Assembly (NCBI GenBank): GCA_963965975.1
Contig: OZ014416.1
Span: forward strand, 6,448,001 to 6,512,000
Length of the DNA: 64,000 nucleotides
Source: Xestospongia bergquistia
Taxonomy: Eukaryota > Porifera > Demospongiae > Haplosclerida > Petrosiidae
Reading direction: 5' to 3'
Below the pieces are notes generated by a model. That model was not told where the DNA came from, made no database searches, and saw nothing but the letters and a program-made list of their open reading frames with translations. This document shows positions 50,072-61,639 of this stretch, piece by piece. The position numbers were made by a program, and so were the translations under genes. Each line of letters opens with the position of its first letter. Position 1 is the stretch's first letter.

Positions 50072-50403
50072 CAAAGGATTTTGCCCAGTAAAAAAGCTTC
50101 AGTCATTGAGATAACTGGAGATATCAGCTCAGAATAGGTACTAACTTTGGATGTATTATAAGGTGACATTATACTGCTGGGAGCAAGTTCTTGAATGTGT
50201 TTAAGAAATCTTTTTGGAATGACAACGTTGGCTTTACTATTGGAGAATAAGACATGGATGACTAATAGTGCAAGGGAGACGTATGGCTCATGTAAACAAA
50301 TGTGTTTGACATTGCCTTGAACTCCATTATGGTCAAGGATTTCTTCATTACCTATTATTCCTTGAGCCACAGCACTTAATGGATAGAGTTTATGGACAAA
50401 CTG
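50072..50403 (-). CDS. Roc/COR C-terminal-like exon
   Basis: An open stretch from an AG near 50400 (after a pyrimidine-rich tract) to a GTATGT donor below 50072 reads 'FVHKLYPLSAVAQGIIGNEE', 'HEPYVSLALLVIHVLF' and 'IPKRFLKHIQELAPS'. It matches the end of the COR-like region of the 52256 exon ('IALGVITK...', 'NEPYLCIAPIVIDALF', 'LPHHYIQHIEEA') at the level of a distant paralogue. It has no internal stop. The upstream GTPase part is not visible within the next 2 kb, so the gene is truncated or rearranged here. Confidence 0.5.
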
Positions 50404-50599
50404 CTTTTGAAAAGAAAAAAAAACAGTTTAATAACAGAGGAAAATATTTTTTGACTTTCAAACCATTGGCATTCGAAACAAATACAGTGACACAGTGGCA
50501 TCCCTGTTAAAGTTCACAATATTAGAGCCATTCTTGTATTAAATATAATTTAGCCTATTGTAGAAGCTGCTGCTACAAAGAAGAGGATTGAAACATAAT

Positions 50600-50700
50600 T
50601 GGAATGCTTTTCTGAAATGCCAAGATACACTTTTGCTACACATTTGTAGTTGGCAGGTGCTTCTTACAAGCAATGCAAACTTGAACCATTTTTACATATG
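50600..50700 (+). pseudogene. possible decayed ankyrin exon
   Basis: The frame 'QDTLLLHICSWQVLLTSNA' (about 50619-50680) looks like an ankyrin repeat with its middle deleted (T-x-L-H-I-C, V-L-L). No splice sites are certain. It lies upstream of the plus-strand Roc gene and could be what is left of its ankyrin exons. Confidence 0.25.
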
Positions 50701-52255
50701 AAAACTTCTTCATGTACTTAGTTTCAAGGTATTGTTCAATGTGAATTTAAGTGATATTATGCTTTACATCTTTGCTATCACCAAATGTAAAAATACCTGT
50801 ATGGTGTCAACATCAGCCATGACGATTCTAATGTTAACAAACTCTCTGTAACCACTCATATGTAAACTGGTGGATAGGTCCTTAGACTCTCTCTTACTAT
50901 GTCTTCCCTAAATTTGGGCTTTCCTTCCTTTATGCTTACCACTTTTCAAAATAAATTTTACTTTGTTGTGTGAGACTTTGTATCTACTTATGCTAAGGCA
51001 TGAAACAGTGCTCCACAAGATCAAAGAGTATATTTGTGGTAACAAGTTTAAATCATTATCAATACCTTATAGATACACTGAGGTGTAGTTGACTTTGTTA
51101 ATACGATTCATAGTCTTAAATCCACAGATACTATGAGTGATCTTTTATACAAATTTTGTATCTATACATCAACGTTATTATTGAACTTATACCTGTGGTA
51201 ATTTTTATTCAGTTAACTGACACCTATTAATATATTTGTCAGTTCATGTCAATTACCTCATGTTTGTGGCAATTTAAATGCCTTTCAAAACGTAATGACT
51301 AGCCATTGATGTCTTACATTAATGATACTTACATCCTGCACAATTTTTTTGTCTTAATGCTTGACTCTTACTATGCAGCTTGCTTTGCAAGTTATGATAT
51401 TCAGTATTTTTTCATATTTTGGCCACCTAGTTTATGATAAATATTAATTTATATCACATCCATTGAACTTTTCCATGCCTGCTAGTGCCACAACATTTTT
51501 ATAACATTAGAGGAAGTTATAGCAAACTCCAGCAAAAATCATTAATTAAGTATAAGAATTGTCGTTATTAAATGTTCTATAGAGACTATTTCCAAGATTT
51601 TTAAAAGTGCCACTTTTACTGTCAAAGTACTCAAAGTTAAAATAGATATTGCTGATGTAAAAGTATAATCATATTGGTATAAAATTAATCGTTATAAATG
51701 TTGTAGTTTTATACTTATCATAGTTCAAAAAAAATTAATTATAAAAAAAAAGCACATTGTGTCATATCTAAATAGACAATGCTGTTCACTACATGATTGT
51801 TGTTCTCAAAAACACAAAAGCAATTATGTAAAATTGACATTCATGTTAATTGACATATGACCCTAAACAATCCTAGGACCATCTGTTCATATGTAGTATG
51901 TCAGGTAATTAAAACAAACTAGTCATGAAAACAAGATACTTCCTCATATTAAAACAAATGACAACACTAGCAGTCAATAGAAGTATGACTAATTAAAACA
52001 ACATTATCTTTCAGTTATTATACTTTGTTTGTAACTGTTATATTATTGTCAGTGATAAAGAAATAGATAGAGCTAATTTGTGTTATTGATATTTTCAGTT
52101 TTAATATCTTAATATCTTTCTCATCATTTTGCCAATAATCTTGTATTCATGAGATATTAATAATAATATAATTATAAAATACAATATTATAACAAATTAT
52201 TTTGTTCCATGTTCTCATCTAGACCTATGTGTTATGTGTCTACCTCTTTCTCTAG
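50701..52255. other. no supported exon upstream of the Roc gene
   Basis: The Roc exon opens with an acceptor and the end of an ankyrin repeat, so ankyrin exons are expected here, but none is visible on the plus strand in this 1.5 kb. Confidence 0.4.
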
Positions 52256-55200
52256 ATTGGCAATACTCTATTGCATTCTGCTTGTTTATTTGGTAGTAAG
52301 GACACAATGCAATACCTGCTAAACGATGTAAAGTTAAATCCACTGGCTGTAAACAATGATCAACAAATACCATTAGAACTTATTCCACCATATCTCAAAG
52401 ACAGATTCCAATTACTAAAATTGTTTCAGCCATTTCTTCAACATAATATAGAGTATCCAGTAGATTCATATGCCAAACTATTCCTTTGTGGAAAAACAAA
52501 TGCTGGTAAAAGCTCTTTAGCTGCTGTTATATCTTATCGTGCTGTCCTGGGACGATACTGTGACTATAATCCAGAAGAATGTGTTAAAGGTGTTGTATTA
52601 CAAACCACTGGAATTGACTACCACAGCATTCGTAGTTGGGAAATAGGAAACGTTGTAATTTTTGATTTTGCAGGACATGCAGAATATTACAGTAGCCATG
52701 CTGCAGTATTGGAAACTCTTTTGTTGAGGTCACCAGCTGTCTTTGTAATTGTAACTAATCTTACTGATGAGAAAGAGATAATAAGGAGGGACCTGTACTT
52801 CTGGTTTAATTTTATTGAGAATGTTAGCACTAATTTAAGTAACCCCAGTCAAGTTATCATTGTTGGAAGCCATATTGATCTTTTGCCACATGAAAATGAT
52901 TACCATTCTTTTATTAATGAAATTGCAAGTAGTGCCATTCGTGATCAAAATTATACTGGTTTCCTGGCAATGGACTGTCATAGACCAGGAGGTAAAGGTG
53001 TTGAAGAATTTATGACTAAACTAAAGAAGAGTTGTGAAGCTGTTATTGACAGAGAAGATAAAATAAGCTACCATTGTCATTGTCTACATGCTTTCCTTCA
53101 ACAGCTTCAACTTGTTGCTATTAGTTTAGATGACCTCTGCTCAAGAATTAAGAATATGAATGAGCCATGTCTTTTGTCAGACCGATCAACTGTGTTAAAA
53201 TTTTTGACCATTCTTGGAGAAAAGGGTCTTGTCTTAGTTTTAGGAGATTGGTTAATTGTCGACCAAAAAGCTCTGTTAACTGATGTAAATGGTATTCTTT
53301 TTAATGAAAGCATTGATCGTGTATGTAAACTAGTTACCAGTAACACTGGTATCATGCCAGTGTCCACACTAGCTAAATTGTTTCCAAACCACAATACAAA
53401 AATGCTAATTCGCTTTCTGATAAGTCTACAATTCTGTCACCAAATCAATTCTCGTTCTGTTAATAACATTGCCAACAATATACGATCTAAAGAACCTCCT
53501 GTAACTGAAGATACCAAATACTTGTTTTTTCCTGCACTTATTAAAGACGAGAGGCCCTCATCAGTCTTCAATACTACAGATGGATTTGGTTGGTGTTTAT
53601 GGTGTCCAGATTCTCAACAATTTCTACCTATACGATTCCTTCATACATTACTTCATCATTTGGCCTACACTCGTTGCCTTCCTCCTGACAACACTGGTAT
53701 TACCGAAACCGACATTGAAGTCAAGGAACTCTATCGTGATTGTACTATGTGGAAAAATGGCATTTATTGGAAAGATGAGAATGATATTGAAGTGATGGTT
53801 GAGGTTACTGAACACAATAGATGTGTTACAATTCTAGTTTCATACAGTAGTTCCTTGAAAAATTATGAAATCCGTACATCTCTCATTAAAGAGGTACTTA
53901 GTCTTAAGGACAAGATATGTTCATGTGAAATGCAGCAGTTTGTTATTCCTCCTGGTAATGTAAATGATGTTGTTGTCAAGGAGCAGAGACATCGCATACT
54001 CTACTCCCTCAGAAAAATAGCCCTTGGAGTTATTACTAAATGTCCTGTTGGTGATGCAAACAATAAAACTGCTATAAGCATTGATGTCAGATCTGTTGTA
54101 GGTGAAAATGAACCTTATCTCTGCATTGCCCCCATTGTCATTGACGCTCTCTTTACTGACAGCAATAAGCATGTACCCTTGCCACATCACTACATCCAAC
54201 ATATAGAGGAAGCATGTAGGCTTAGGATACCAGTATCATCTGATCATTTTTATCTCTCAGTGAGGGAACGTCTTGATCGATTTAGCATTTTTTCTGGCCG
54301 TAATCCTCTGGTAAGTCAATGATTTTAACAAAGTTTAATTGTTTGAATTTTGTACATAGACTATATCATCTCGATATATTAGAGAGGAAGAGATACAATA
54401 TCTATCTGAAGATGCTTTTTTTATTACAACAAATGGTAAATCCTCATACTGTCCTGGTAAACATTTATTTGTTTCTGTTTGTAGAATCTGGTACCACTAA
54501 TCCTGATAAACAGATACAATCATCAAGTACATATGATATATCAGGTATGTTTGGTATTCATGTTTGTTATATTCATTATGTTGGTAACTAATGATCCAGT
54601 GTAATATTCAAGACATGTAATATGTTTACTTTGGACACTACCTGATTCAAGCTTAGAAGAAAGAACGATTACACTGGAATGTATTAAATTAACATATGTT
54701 ATCACTCATCCTGATTAAAAATTACTTAATTTCTGTTACAGCTAATCAGGAGTCAAAGGAATGTACATCCACTGATGATTTTAGTCCTTTTCCTAAATTA
54801 TGTGAGTTAATATTCACTTCTTTTCAATTGTTAATTAATTTTCATGTAGTTGTCAAACCTACTTTACACAAAGTTTTAAATCAACTAGCCTGTATTGATG
54901 CTTCATGGCGTAAAATTGGATATGGCCTTGGAGTGAGTTATAATAAACTTCAAGGTTTGGCTCAAACCACTCATGATGATCTAATAAAACTTAGTGATGT
55001 CATTCAAAAATGGATAGAGATGGATGGTAAAGATGATGGTGCTCCTGTCACATGGATCACAATTTTAGATGTTCTAAAGGGACCACTTGTTAAGAACAAA
55101 AACTTAGCTATGAAGATGTACCAGTCATTGAAAGAAGAAGGTACGAATGAACAGATAGGTCATAGTAAATATACAATAGACTCATGGTGTTGGTACATAA

Positions 55201-56817
55201 ATTTTTTTAGTCTTGATGCAGTTAATAGTTGTGATAGTCATGTATTAAAACTATAGCATTAAGCTGCTCTGTAGGTTCTATCTGACTTATATTAGGATGA
55301 TATTAATTATGCCTAAGTTTGTTTGTGAAGAACAAAACAGCTAATCTTTTTTAGCAATTTTAAATGATTTTTAGCAATAAGGATTGAGTGTCTTATATAT
55401 TTACAATCACTCACATACATACATGTTTTAATGTATGTATTAATTATAGTTAAAGGTTATGCAATTATTACCATATAATACTTGTGTTATCACTTTGAAG
55501 ATTTGAGTATAACATAACACCTCCATGACGTTTACTTGTCATCCTATAGAACATACTAAGGAATCAAATGCTGCTAATACTGAAGGAAATAATACTGACA
55601 ACTTGTCCATGGAGCATCAGGTATGATTTATTGTCTTATGTTGTAGATCATGTTAGTTATGGTCATTCACAAATTCAGTTCCTTAATGATATATTATACA
55701 ATGGTTACATCATCAATCTTTCCTATTATAAACATAAAACATTACACTGTAAAAATTGATTAGTTGATTTAACCATTACTCGGTTATATAGGTTGCAATT
55801 ACAAACTTATTTTGTCGAAAAAATAAGCATAATATTGTTTTTATTACTAATGTACTATTACTTATATAGCTACATTGCCATTAATTTCATAATACATTAG
55901 TAATCAAAATAATATTAAGTTTACTTTTTGCATATGCAACCTGAATAACCATGTATTGGTTAAATCAGGAGCGCATGAGCGACGCTCATGCACTCCTGGT
56001 TAAATCAACTAATCAATTTTTACAGTGTATTTATCATATACGTATCTTCTACTCAACAGCAACAATTCTCACTGGACTTTTCAAACGAGCCCAAAGAAGA
56101 GACTATAGCTAGTAATAGTACACAACAAGGTAATATAAGACATCTAAATAATAGCCATTACATATAATGTATGTGATGATATCAACTAATCAGTTGTCTG
56201 TGTTGTTACAATTGTCCTAGTGATATTAAGCAATTTATTTATGTTTAAAATGTTTGTTGTATTGCTTGCTGAAATGAAAAGTCATTAACTCTCTTTTGTG
56301 TTCACTAAGTAACCTTTAACTCAGTTACTATTCCTTTTCTTGATATATTGTGTAGGCACTTCTGATCCATCAGAAATATTTCTGGATTATTTTGCTGATA
56401 TTTGTGAAGCTATTGAAGTTAAACCCTTTTTCATTGTTAATCGCCTCCTTACTGCTAAATTGATATCACCAACTTTCAAAGAAGACATACAAAGTATGAG
56501 TGGTGATAATTATGAGAAAGCAGACAAAATAGTTAATGAGCTACAACAACAGGTTAAGGAAAAAGGAATCGATTTTTTAAAGGCTATCTGTGATTTCCTT
56601 TTGAATCAGAACCATACATTAAAAGACATTGGCATAAAAATGAAACGTCAATTAGAAAGTAAGAGATTATATTATAAAACTCTAGCATGACTGACTGTTA
56701 TTTTACAGTATTACATTTATTATGTAATGTAATTGCTTGTTTTAAATGATATTATACTCAACCAACCTACTGTTTTTTTTTCCTTTTACTGCAGGCTTAA
56801 CTCCACCTACTAATTAG
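52256..56817 (+). CDS. ankyrin-Roc GTPase-COR-DEATH-CARD protein
   Basis: The large exon starts at 52256 (after TCTCTAG, in phase 0) with the end of an ankyrin repeat (NTLLHSACLFG). Counting from Met at 52271: P-loop GKTNAGKS at 74-81, G3 DFAGH at 132-136, G4-like VGSHID at 198-203 (Roc-type GTPase), then a COR-like region with a winged-helix part ('LTILGEKGLVLVLGDWLIV') and 'YLFFPALIKDE', to about residue 680. Exons follow at 54485-54544, 54742-54801 (linkers), 54850-55140 (DEATH: 'WRKIGYGLGVSYNKLQGLA', 'PVTWITILDVLKGPL'), 55550-55620, 56060-56129 (linkers) and 56356-56658 (CARD), with an end exon at 56795-56817. Phases agree if the first exon ends at 54299 (GTAATC); the stronger GTAAGT at 54311 puts the next exon in a wrong frame. 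Without the last splice the stop is at 56690. Ankyrin-Roc-COR-DEATH is the order of DAPK1 minus the kinase; the CARD is extra. Likely a GTP-controlled cell-death or immune scaffold (inference). No stop or frameshift is seen. Start of the protein unknown. Confidence 0.85.
55745..56027. mobile_element. mariner-like MITE, 283 bp, in an intron
   Basis: Ends CACTGTAAAAATTGATTAGT, then TGATTTAACCA, and the inverted copy, flanked by TA on both sides (55743-55744 and 56028-56029), as expected for Tc1/mariner insertion. Inside is a second hairpin (aggagcgcatgagc ... gctcatgcactcct, 55969-55999). It lies in the intron between the last two linker exons of the Roc-DEATH-CARD gene and does not touch its splice sites. 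Confidence 0.8.
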
Positions 56818-57020
56818 TGTGTAGTCCCTCCCACCCTTTATTTTCACATTTGTTGCTTTATATATTTCTTTATTATAGTTAATTAATTTATGTACACTTT
56901 AATTGTCTAAGATGATTTTTTGGTTTTATTATTGCTGCTTTTTTTGAAGTATAATTGATAATCTAGAATGTTATTTTTAATCTGTTGAATGATTTTAGCC
57001 CTTGAGGTAACAATGCTAAA

Positions 57021-57026
57021 AATAAA
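57021..57026 (+). terminator. possible poly(A) signal of the Roc-DEATH-CARD gene
   Basis: AATAAA about 200 bases after the end exon at 56817 and 330 after the alternative stop at 56690. Not proven. Confidence 0.3.
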
Positions 57027-57534
57027 AACACTTATTTGTTAAGAACTTTAGAAATTGATTTACTATCTCGAAAAGCTGACCCTGCTGTGCTACATTTACA
57101 GATCTTTGTTAGTCATATAATTATAAATCTTAACTAAAATACCTGATCCAAAGCTTTTGCCATACCAGTAGTCAATGAAAGTTAGCTACCTTGGGAATAT
57201 TTTGATAGAACAGATGTCATTTAAGATTTGTGAAATTAATTATACATTGCAAAAGAGAGAAAGGACATATTAAAATTGATAACGTTGACAGAAAAGTATA
57301 CTTAAAATATAAAATCTGTTTCAAAATACTGTAGAGGATTACTAATATAAATAAGAGACAACAATGTAAATATTATAATACTATACATCTTTATGTGAGT
57401 AACTAGAGATAAATATTGTAAAATTAAACTTGTAAGACATTTGCTAATAACTGTAATACATAAATAAACACTCAAAAGTATAAGCTAATATAATGCCACA
57501 TGTCTGATTATTAGAGATGATAACACTTGATATG

Positions 57535-58325
57535 AATAAACACACTCAATGACAGAGCAGTTTAGGATGAGAAGAGGTAGAAAAAATAGCAGAGATTTAT
57601 TTTTTTTTTATTTTGAGACAGTTAGGTATTTAGTTTTTTGAGAGATAATTTTAGAAGTTGAGCAGAAATTCATTTCTTAATAATACTAATATCAGATTAA
57701 ATGATAGTAAAGTCAGCAGATGATGAATGATGACAGAAGAATGCTATCAGTGTAGACAATTAAAATTCATTAAGAGAGAAAGAGGGACTTTAGTGATGTC
57801 ATTTAAATACAGAATAAAAAGAAATGGGTCTAGAATTTAATCCTGGGAAATAACATATATATAAAAGAAGCACAAACTAACATTATCTATGAAGATTGTT
57901 TAGAGATACATAATTTTATATTTCTCTCATTATATATTCTTATTTTTATATGGTACAATAGTAACCATCAGCAATAATTTATACATAATAATAATACCAA
58001 ACCTTATAAAGTGATTAAGACATTGAAAATGAGAGCCACATTCAAATGACAACAATGACCTGTATATTCTATTAATACAATACTCAATAATAATGTGATT
58101 ACTTGTAACCTAATTTGCAATAAGAGCCCACTTTTCGTAAAACATTTGTGACCTGATTTGTCAAACAGGACCATTGTTAAAACACATCAAAAAACAGCTT
58201 TGACACATACAGTTGCTATATATATGCACAACTACTCATTTTAACTATATATATATATTCAATTGTTTTTGAGGTGCTTAGTGGTCTCTTTTCACTAATA
58301 GGTTGCAAATATTTAAATCAGGTCC
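57535..58325 (-). mobile_element. second full copy of the composite LINE/foldback repeat
   Basis: Collinear with 35880-36650. On the minus strand at 57785-57855 it reads ISQD*ILDPFLFILYLNDI, the same reverse-transcriptase block with an independent pattern of decay. It ends with the GTGGTCTC..TAGGTTGCA version of the foldback end. It lies between the Roc-DEATH-CARD gene and PPCS. Confidence 0.65.
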
Positions 58326-58546
58326 CAATTATTATGTAGCAATCATATTTCATCCTACTTTGTAAATCCTAATATTATCTTCATTCATATTGCCAGTAGA
58401 GGTTGATAATAACAACTTATAGGTATAACAAATCCATATAATAAAAATTAATAAAAGTAAAAAATTTCAGGGTATAAATAACAATATCAAGTATGACAAT
58501 TCATAATAAAACATTAAATATATGTAACATGTACATGTACATCAGT

Positions 58547-61449
58547 TCAATGTTGCTTATGTACATGACACAAATAGGATATCAATTTTTCTTCAATGAC
58601 CACACCCTTCTCTTTCTCCTCTACAGAGAGACAAAATACTTCTTCATTAAGTTTATCTCTTTCAACAACAGTCACTTTCTCTTTCCTTTGTACTAGTGTA
58701 TTAGCAACTACAACCTATAGAGGAGTATAGTGGTCATATGTCAATGTAGATATTATATAAAGACACATATAGTTAATTATAAATCATCACTGTATCATTC
58801 ATACAATGATAATGGAACATAAATATGTCCATAAGTACATAATGAGATAAGATGAAAGGAGATAGGTACATAAAACTTCCAAGCTATTAATTAAAATGTC
58901 AAGTAGAGGTCTTGGAAGTCATGTTGGTAAATTATATTAATTAATTATAAATATTAATGTTGTGATTTTAAATTAAATGTCATCTAGGTAATCTAGCTTC
59001 AACAACACTCATCTTTATGTGTGTTCATGACTAAAAGATCTGTTCTGCCTTAAGACAACTACAATTATAGTCTATAACAGGAGCTATTTATGACTATTTG
59101 TGATGCATTATACTGGTAAGTCACATGACTACTTTATTGTTGTCTAGTCTAAATATATTAATTCCTAAAATCTTAACCTGGCATTTTAATGAATGACATC
59201 TTTCCTCATGGTTCACTCTTAATATGTCTTAGGCAGTGAAAACAATCATATTGAAAACTCTCACTGACATTGACTGTTAAAAGGTGACGTTGTACATGTA
59301 CATATACTAGGTCATATTGTACGTGTTAACTGTATGCTTTGGTGACAACTTTACTAGAAGGTAAATAACATACATTCTTCTACTTTACTGACTTACTTGA
59401 TGTCCATATTTTGTCAGAGCTTTTCTAGCTCTACTAACTACAATACTCTCATCAGTTTCTAACTAATAACAAACTAATATCATATAATATCAACAGAATA
59501 GACATACTTTAAAGGAGACAATGAAAGCATTAGGTGACCAACGTTGAGTTAATACTGCTATTAACTTTGGTACTTGTTGTAAGTGAAGACTCAATGATGT
59601 TGATGATGATATCTTATGTTCAACCTAACGAGAATGTAGGAGGGATTATGTTTGTATACACAACAATGAACATCAAGTTCCTCTTCTGATGTTAGTATTA
59701 TATCTATAGTATACTTATTAAAGTGGTTTAATATTACATGTATACTAATTATGGAACCTATTTAAAATTATTTCCATTGCATAAACAACTACATTTATTA
59801 CATTTATTAGATACAAGTAATAGTAAGTACAAAGTACAGGTACAACTCGACTTGTTCTCATATTATAACATACAACACAAGTATCTTTTATTAACACATA
59901 GTCTAGTTAAGTAGCTCTTCCCTTTGAAATGGGTCTAGAGCTAAAAAGAATTCCAATAAGATCTAATCTTTATAATGCCTTTGCTATATTATTACAAACA
60001 CTACATACCATGTCATCAGGATGTATAAAGAAGTCAGACACAGCTGCTGCCAGATATATCATATGTTGAGAGGTGTTCATTAATGGACTAATAACATTGA
60101 GATAATGTACATAGTCAAATATAGTAGTGAAGGGGACACAATATAACAAGTTAGTTGACTTGATCTAGAGTAGGAAAAATAACAATGTCAGAGAATGATG
60201 ATAAAATTGTTTGTTAATGTAATAAGTCACTTCACTCATTTCAAGCCAAAACAGAAAATAGTTTACAAGTCAAGTGTCAATTCCAAATTACTTTCAGCAC
60301 AACATGATAATAGCTCTTCATAAACCAAATGTGGAAGTAAATGAAAACCAAACTCGAGAAATACTTCTCGAACAAGTCACTAACATGGGCAAGTAAAATG
60401 ATCACATGACACATAAAATGATCACATGATACATAAAATGATCACATGATACATAAAATGATCACATGATACATAAAATGATCACATGATACATATAGAT
60501 GTACATGTGCTTGTTGTTTATGAGTTTCATTAGTTATTTGTGGAATTTAAAATATGATGATGTATCATTAACATGTTATGGGTGTGGTCTTAAACAGCAT
60601 AAACAGCAAGCACATGTATATCTATATGTATATGATACATATAGATATACATGTGCTTGTAATTTATGAGTTTCATTAGTGGTTTGTGGAATGTAAAATA
60701 TGCTGACAAAACTAACTGTATTATCTCAGTAAGTAGAGAGAGAGTTCTAAAGATAGAATAATAGATATACATGTGTATACCCATGCTTTGACACATGTAC
60801 TACATTCTTCTGTTATAGGGTACACCATTCATGGCTAATATTGCAATATGTCTACAATATTTTTATACATGATAGAATGAACAGTATCGCAGCATGGAAG
60901 GGTATCATTAACACAATATGGGTGTGGTCTTATAGATTAGACATGATATTTAGGACCCAAATTGAACTTTTTCAGTTCTAGTCTTGTTTTAGTTGTCAAT
61001 ATAATTATTATACTTACTTCTTTATATTTCTCTAATATATGTTTTATTTTATCACTGACAATAATGTCTCCAGTACTACTGATATCCATTAAGTCAAGAA
61101 GTGAAGATACAGTAAATGGACAATGGAAAGGTCTAAAAGAAGACTGTCTATATAAAAAGATGACTGCATAGTCTTGAGAGAGAAACTGTCTGACAAAAGT
61201 ATATAATAGTTAAGGGAATAGAATGATTAATTTAACATGATTAATGTGTATAACTACCTTTAACAGTGTCTATATACCATACTCCATCAAGTATAGCATA
61301 TAGTATATGTACATATGATCTATTAAACATGACTTGTGTAATGATAGTGTGTTAGGATACTCTGCTGATAGAGAACCTCTAGTTCCTGTACTGAAGTTGT
61401 CAAGATATCGAACTGTTTGTTTTTCTAGAGGTACTGTTGTGCCACCTGA
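58547..61449 (-). CDS. PPCS: phosphopantothenate-cysteine ligase
   Basis: Six exons in perfect phase: 61361-61449, 61018-61189, 60009-60164, 59508-59624, 59397-59462 and 58547-58714 (stop), all GT/AG. The translation carries [20 protein letters not shown], a nucleotide-binding loop, then '[15 protein letters not shown]', '[16 protein letters not shown]', '[20 protein letters not shown]', '[20 protein letters not shown]' and 'VVVANTL'. These match animal phosphopantothenoylcysteine synthetase block by block. The enzyme joins cysteine to 4'-phosphopantothenate using a nucleotide triphosphate, in coenzyme A synthesis in the cytosol. About 255 residues are visible against about 311 in human; the roughly 45 N-terminal residues must lie right of 61449 and were not found before the satellite, so the first exon is probably beyond the window. 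No lesion seen. A housekeeping gene, in contrast to its decayed neighbours. Confidence 0.92.
60399..60500. repeat. 20-bp tandem repeat in a PPCS intron
   Basis: Five copies of acataaaatgatcacatgat. The following stretch, 60490-60600, is locally duplicated at 60640-60720. Not a CRISPR array. Confidence 0.9.
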
Positions 61450-61463
61450 CTGTATGTGTGTGG

Positions 61464-61500
61464 AGAGAGAGAGAGAGAGGGAGAGGGAGAGAGAAACAAT
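61464..61500. repeat. GA-rich microsatellite
   Basis: Short (GA)n with GAGG interruptions just upstream of the PPCS exon at 61449, in its intron. Confidence 0.8.
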
Positions 61501-61639
61501 TAAAGGTCTATTTTGGTAATATTATGCAACAATTTTACTCTCTTTGTGATATCAGCGATTGCTTTAATTTTATAGACTCTTTCATTTTATGATTGCTACT
61601 ATTTTCTGAAGTAAATTGCTAAATAGTGCTATTTATTCC

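Noticed and set aside
53107-54202. Minus-strand frames of about 95 codons inside the Roc-COR exon
   Set aside because: Antisense shadows; the plus frame holds all GTPase motifs.
58493-58696. 67-codon plus-strand frame
   Set aside because: Antisense of the last PPCS exon.
60399-60500. 20-bp repeats resembling a CRISPR array
   Set aside because: Pure tandem repeats without spacers inside a PPCS intron.
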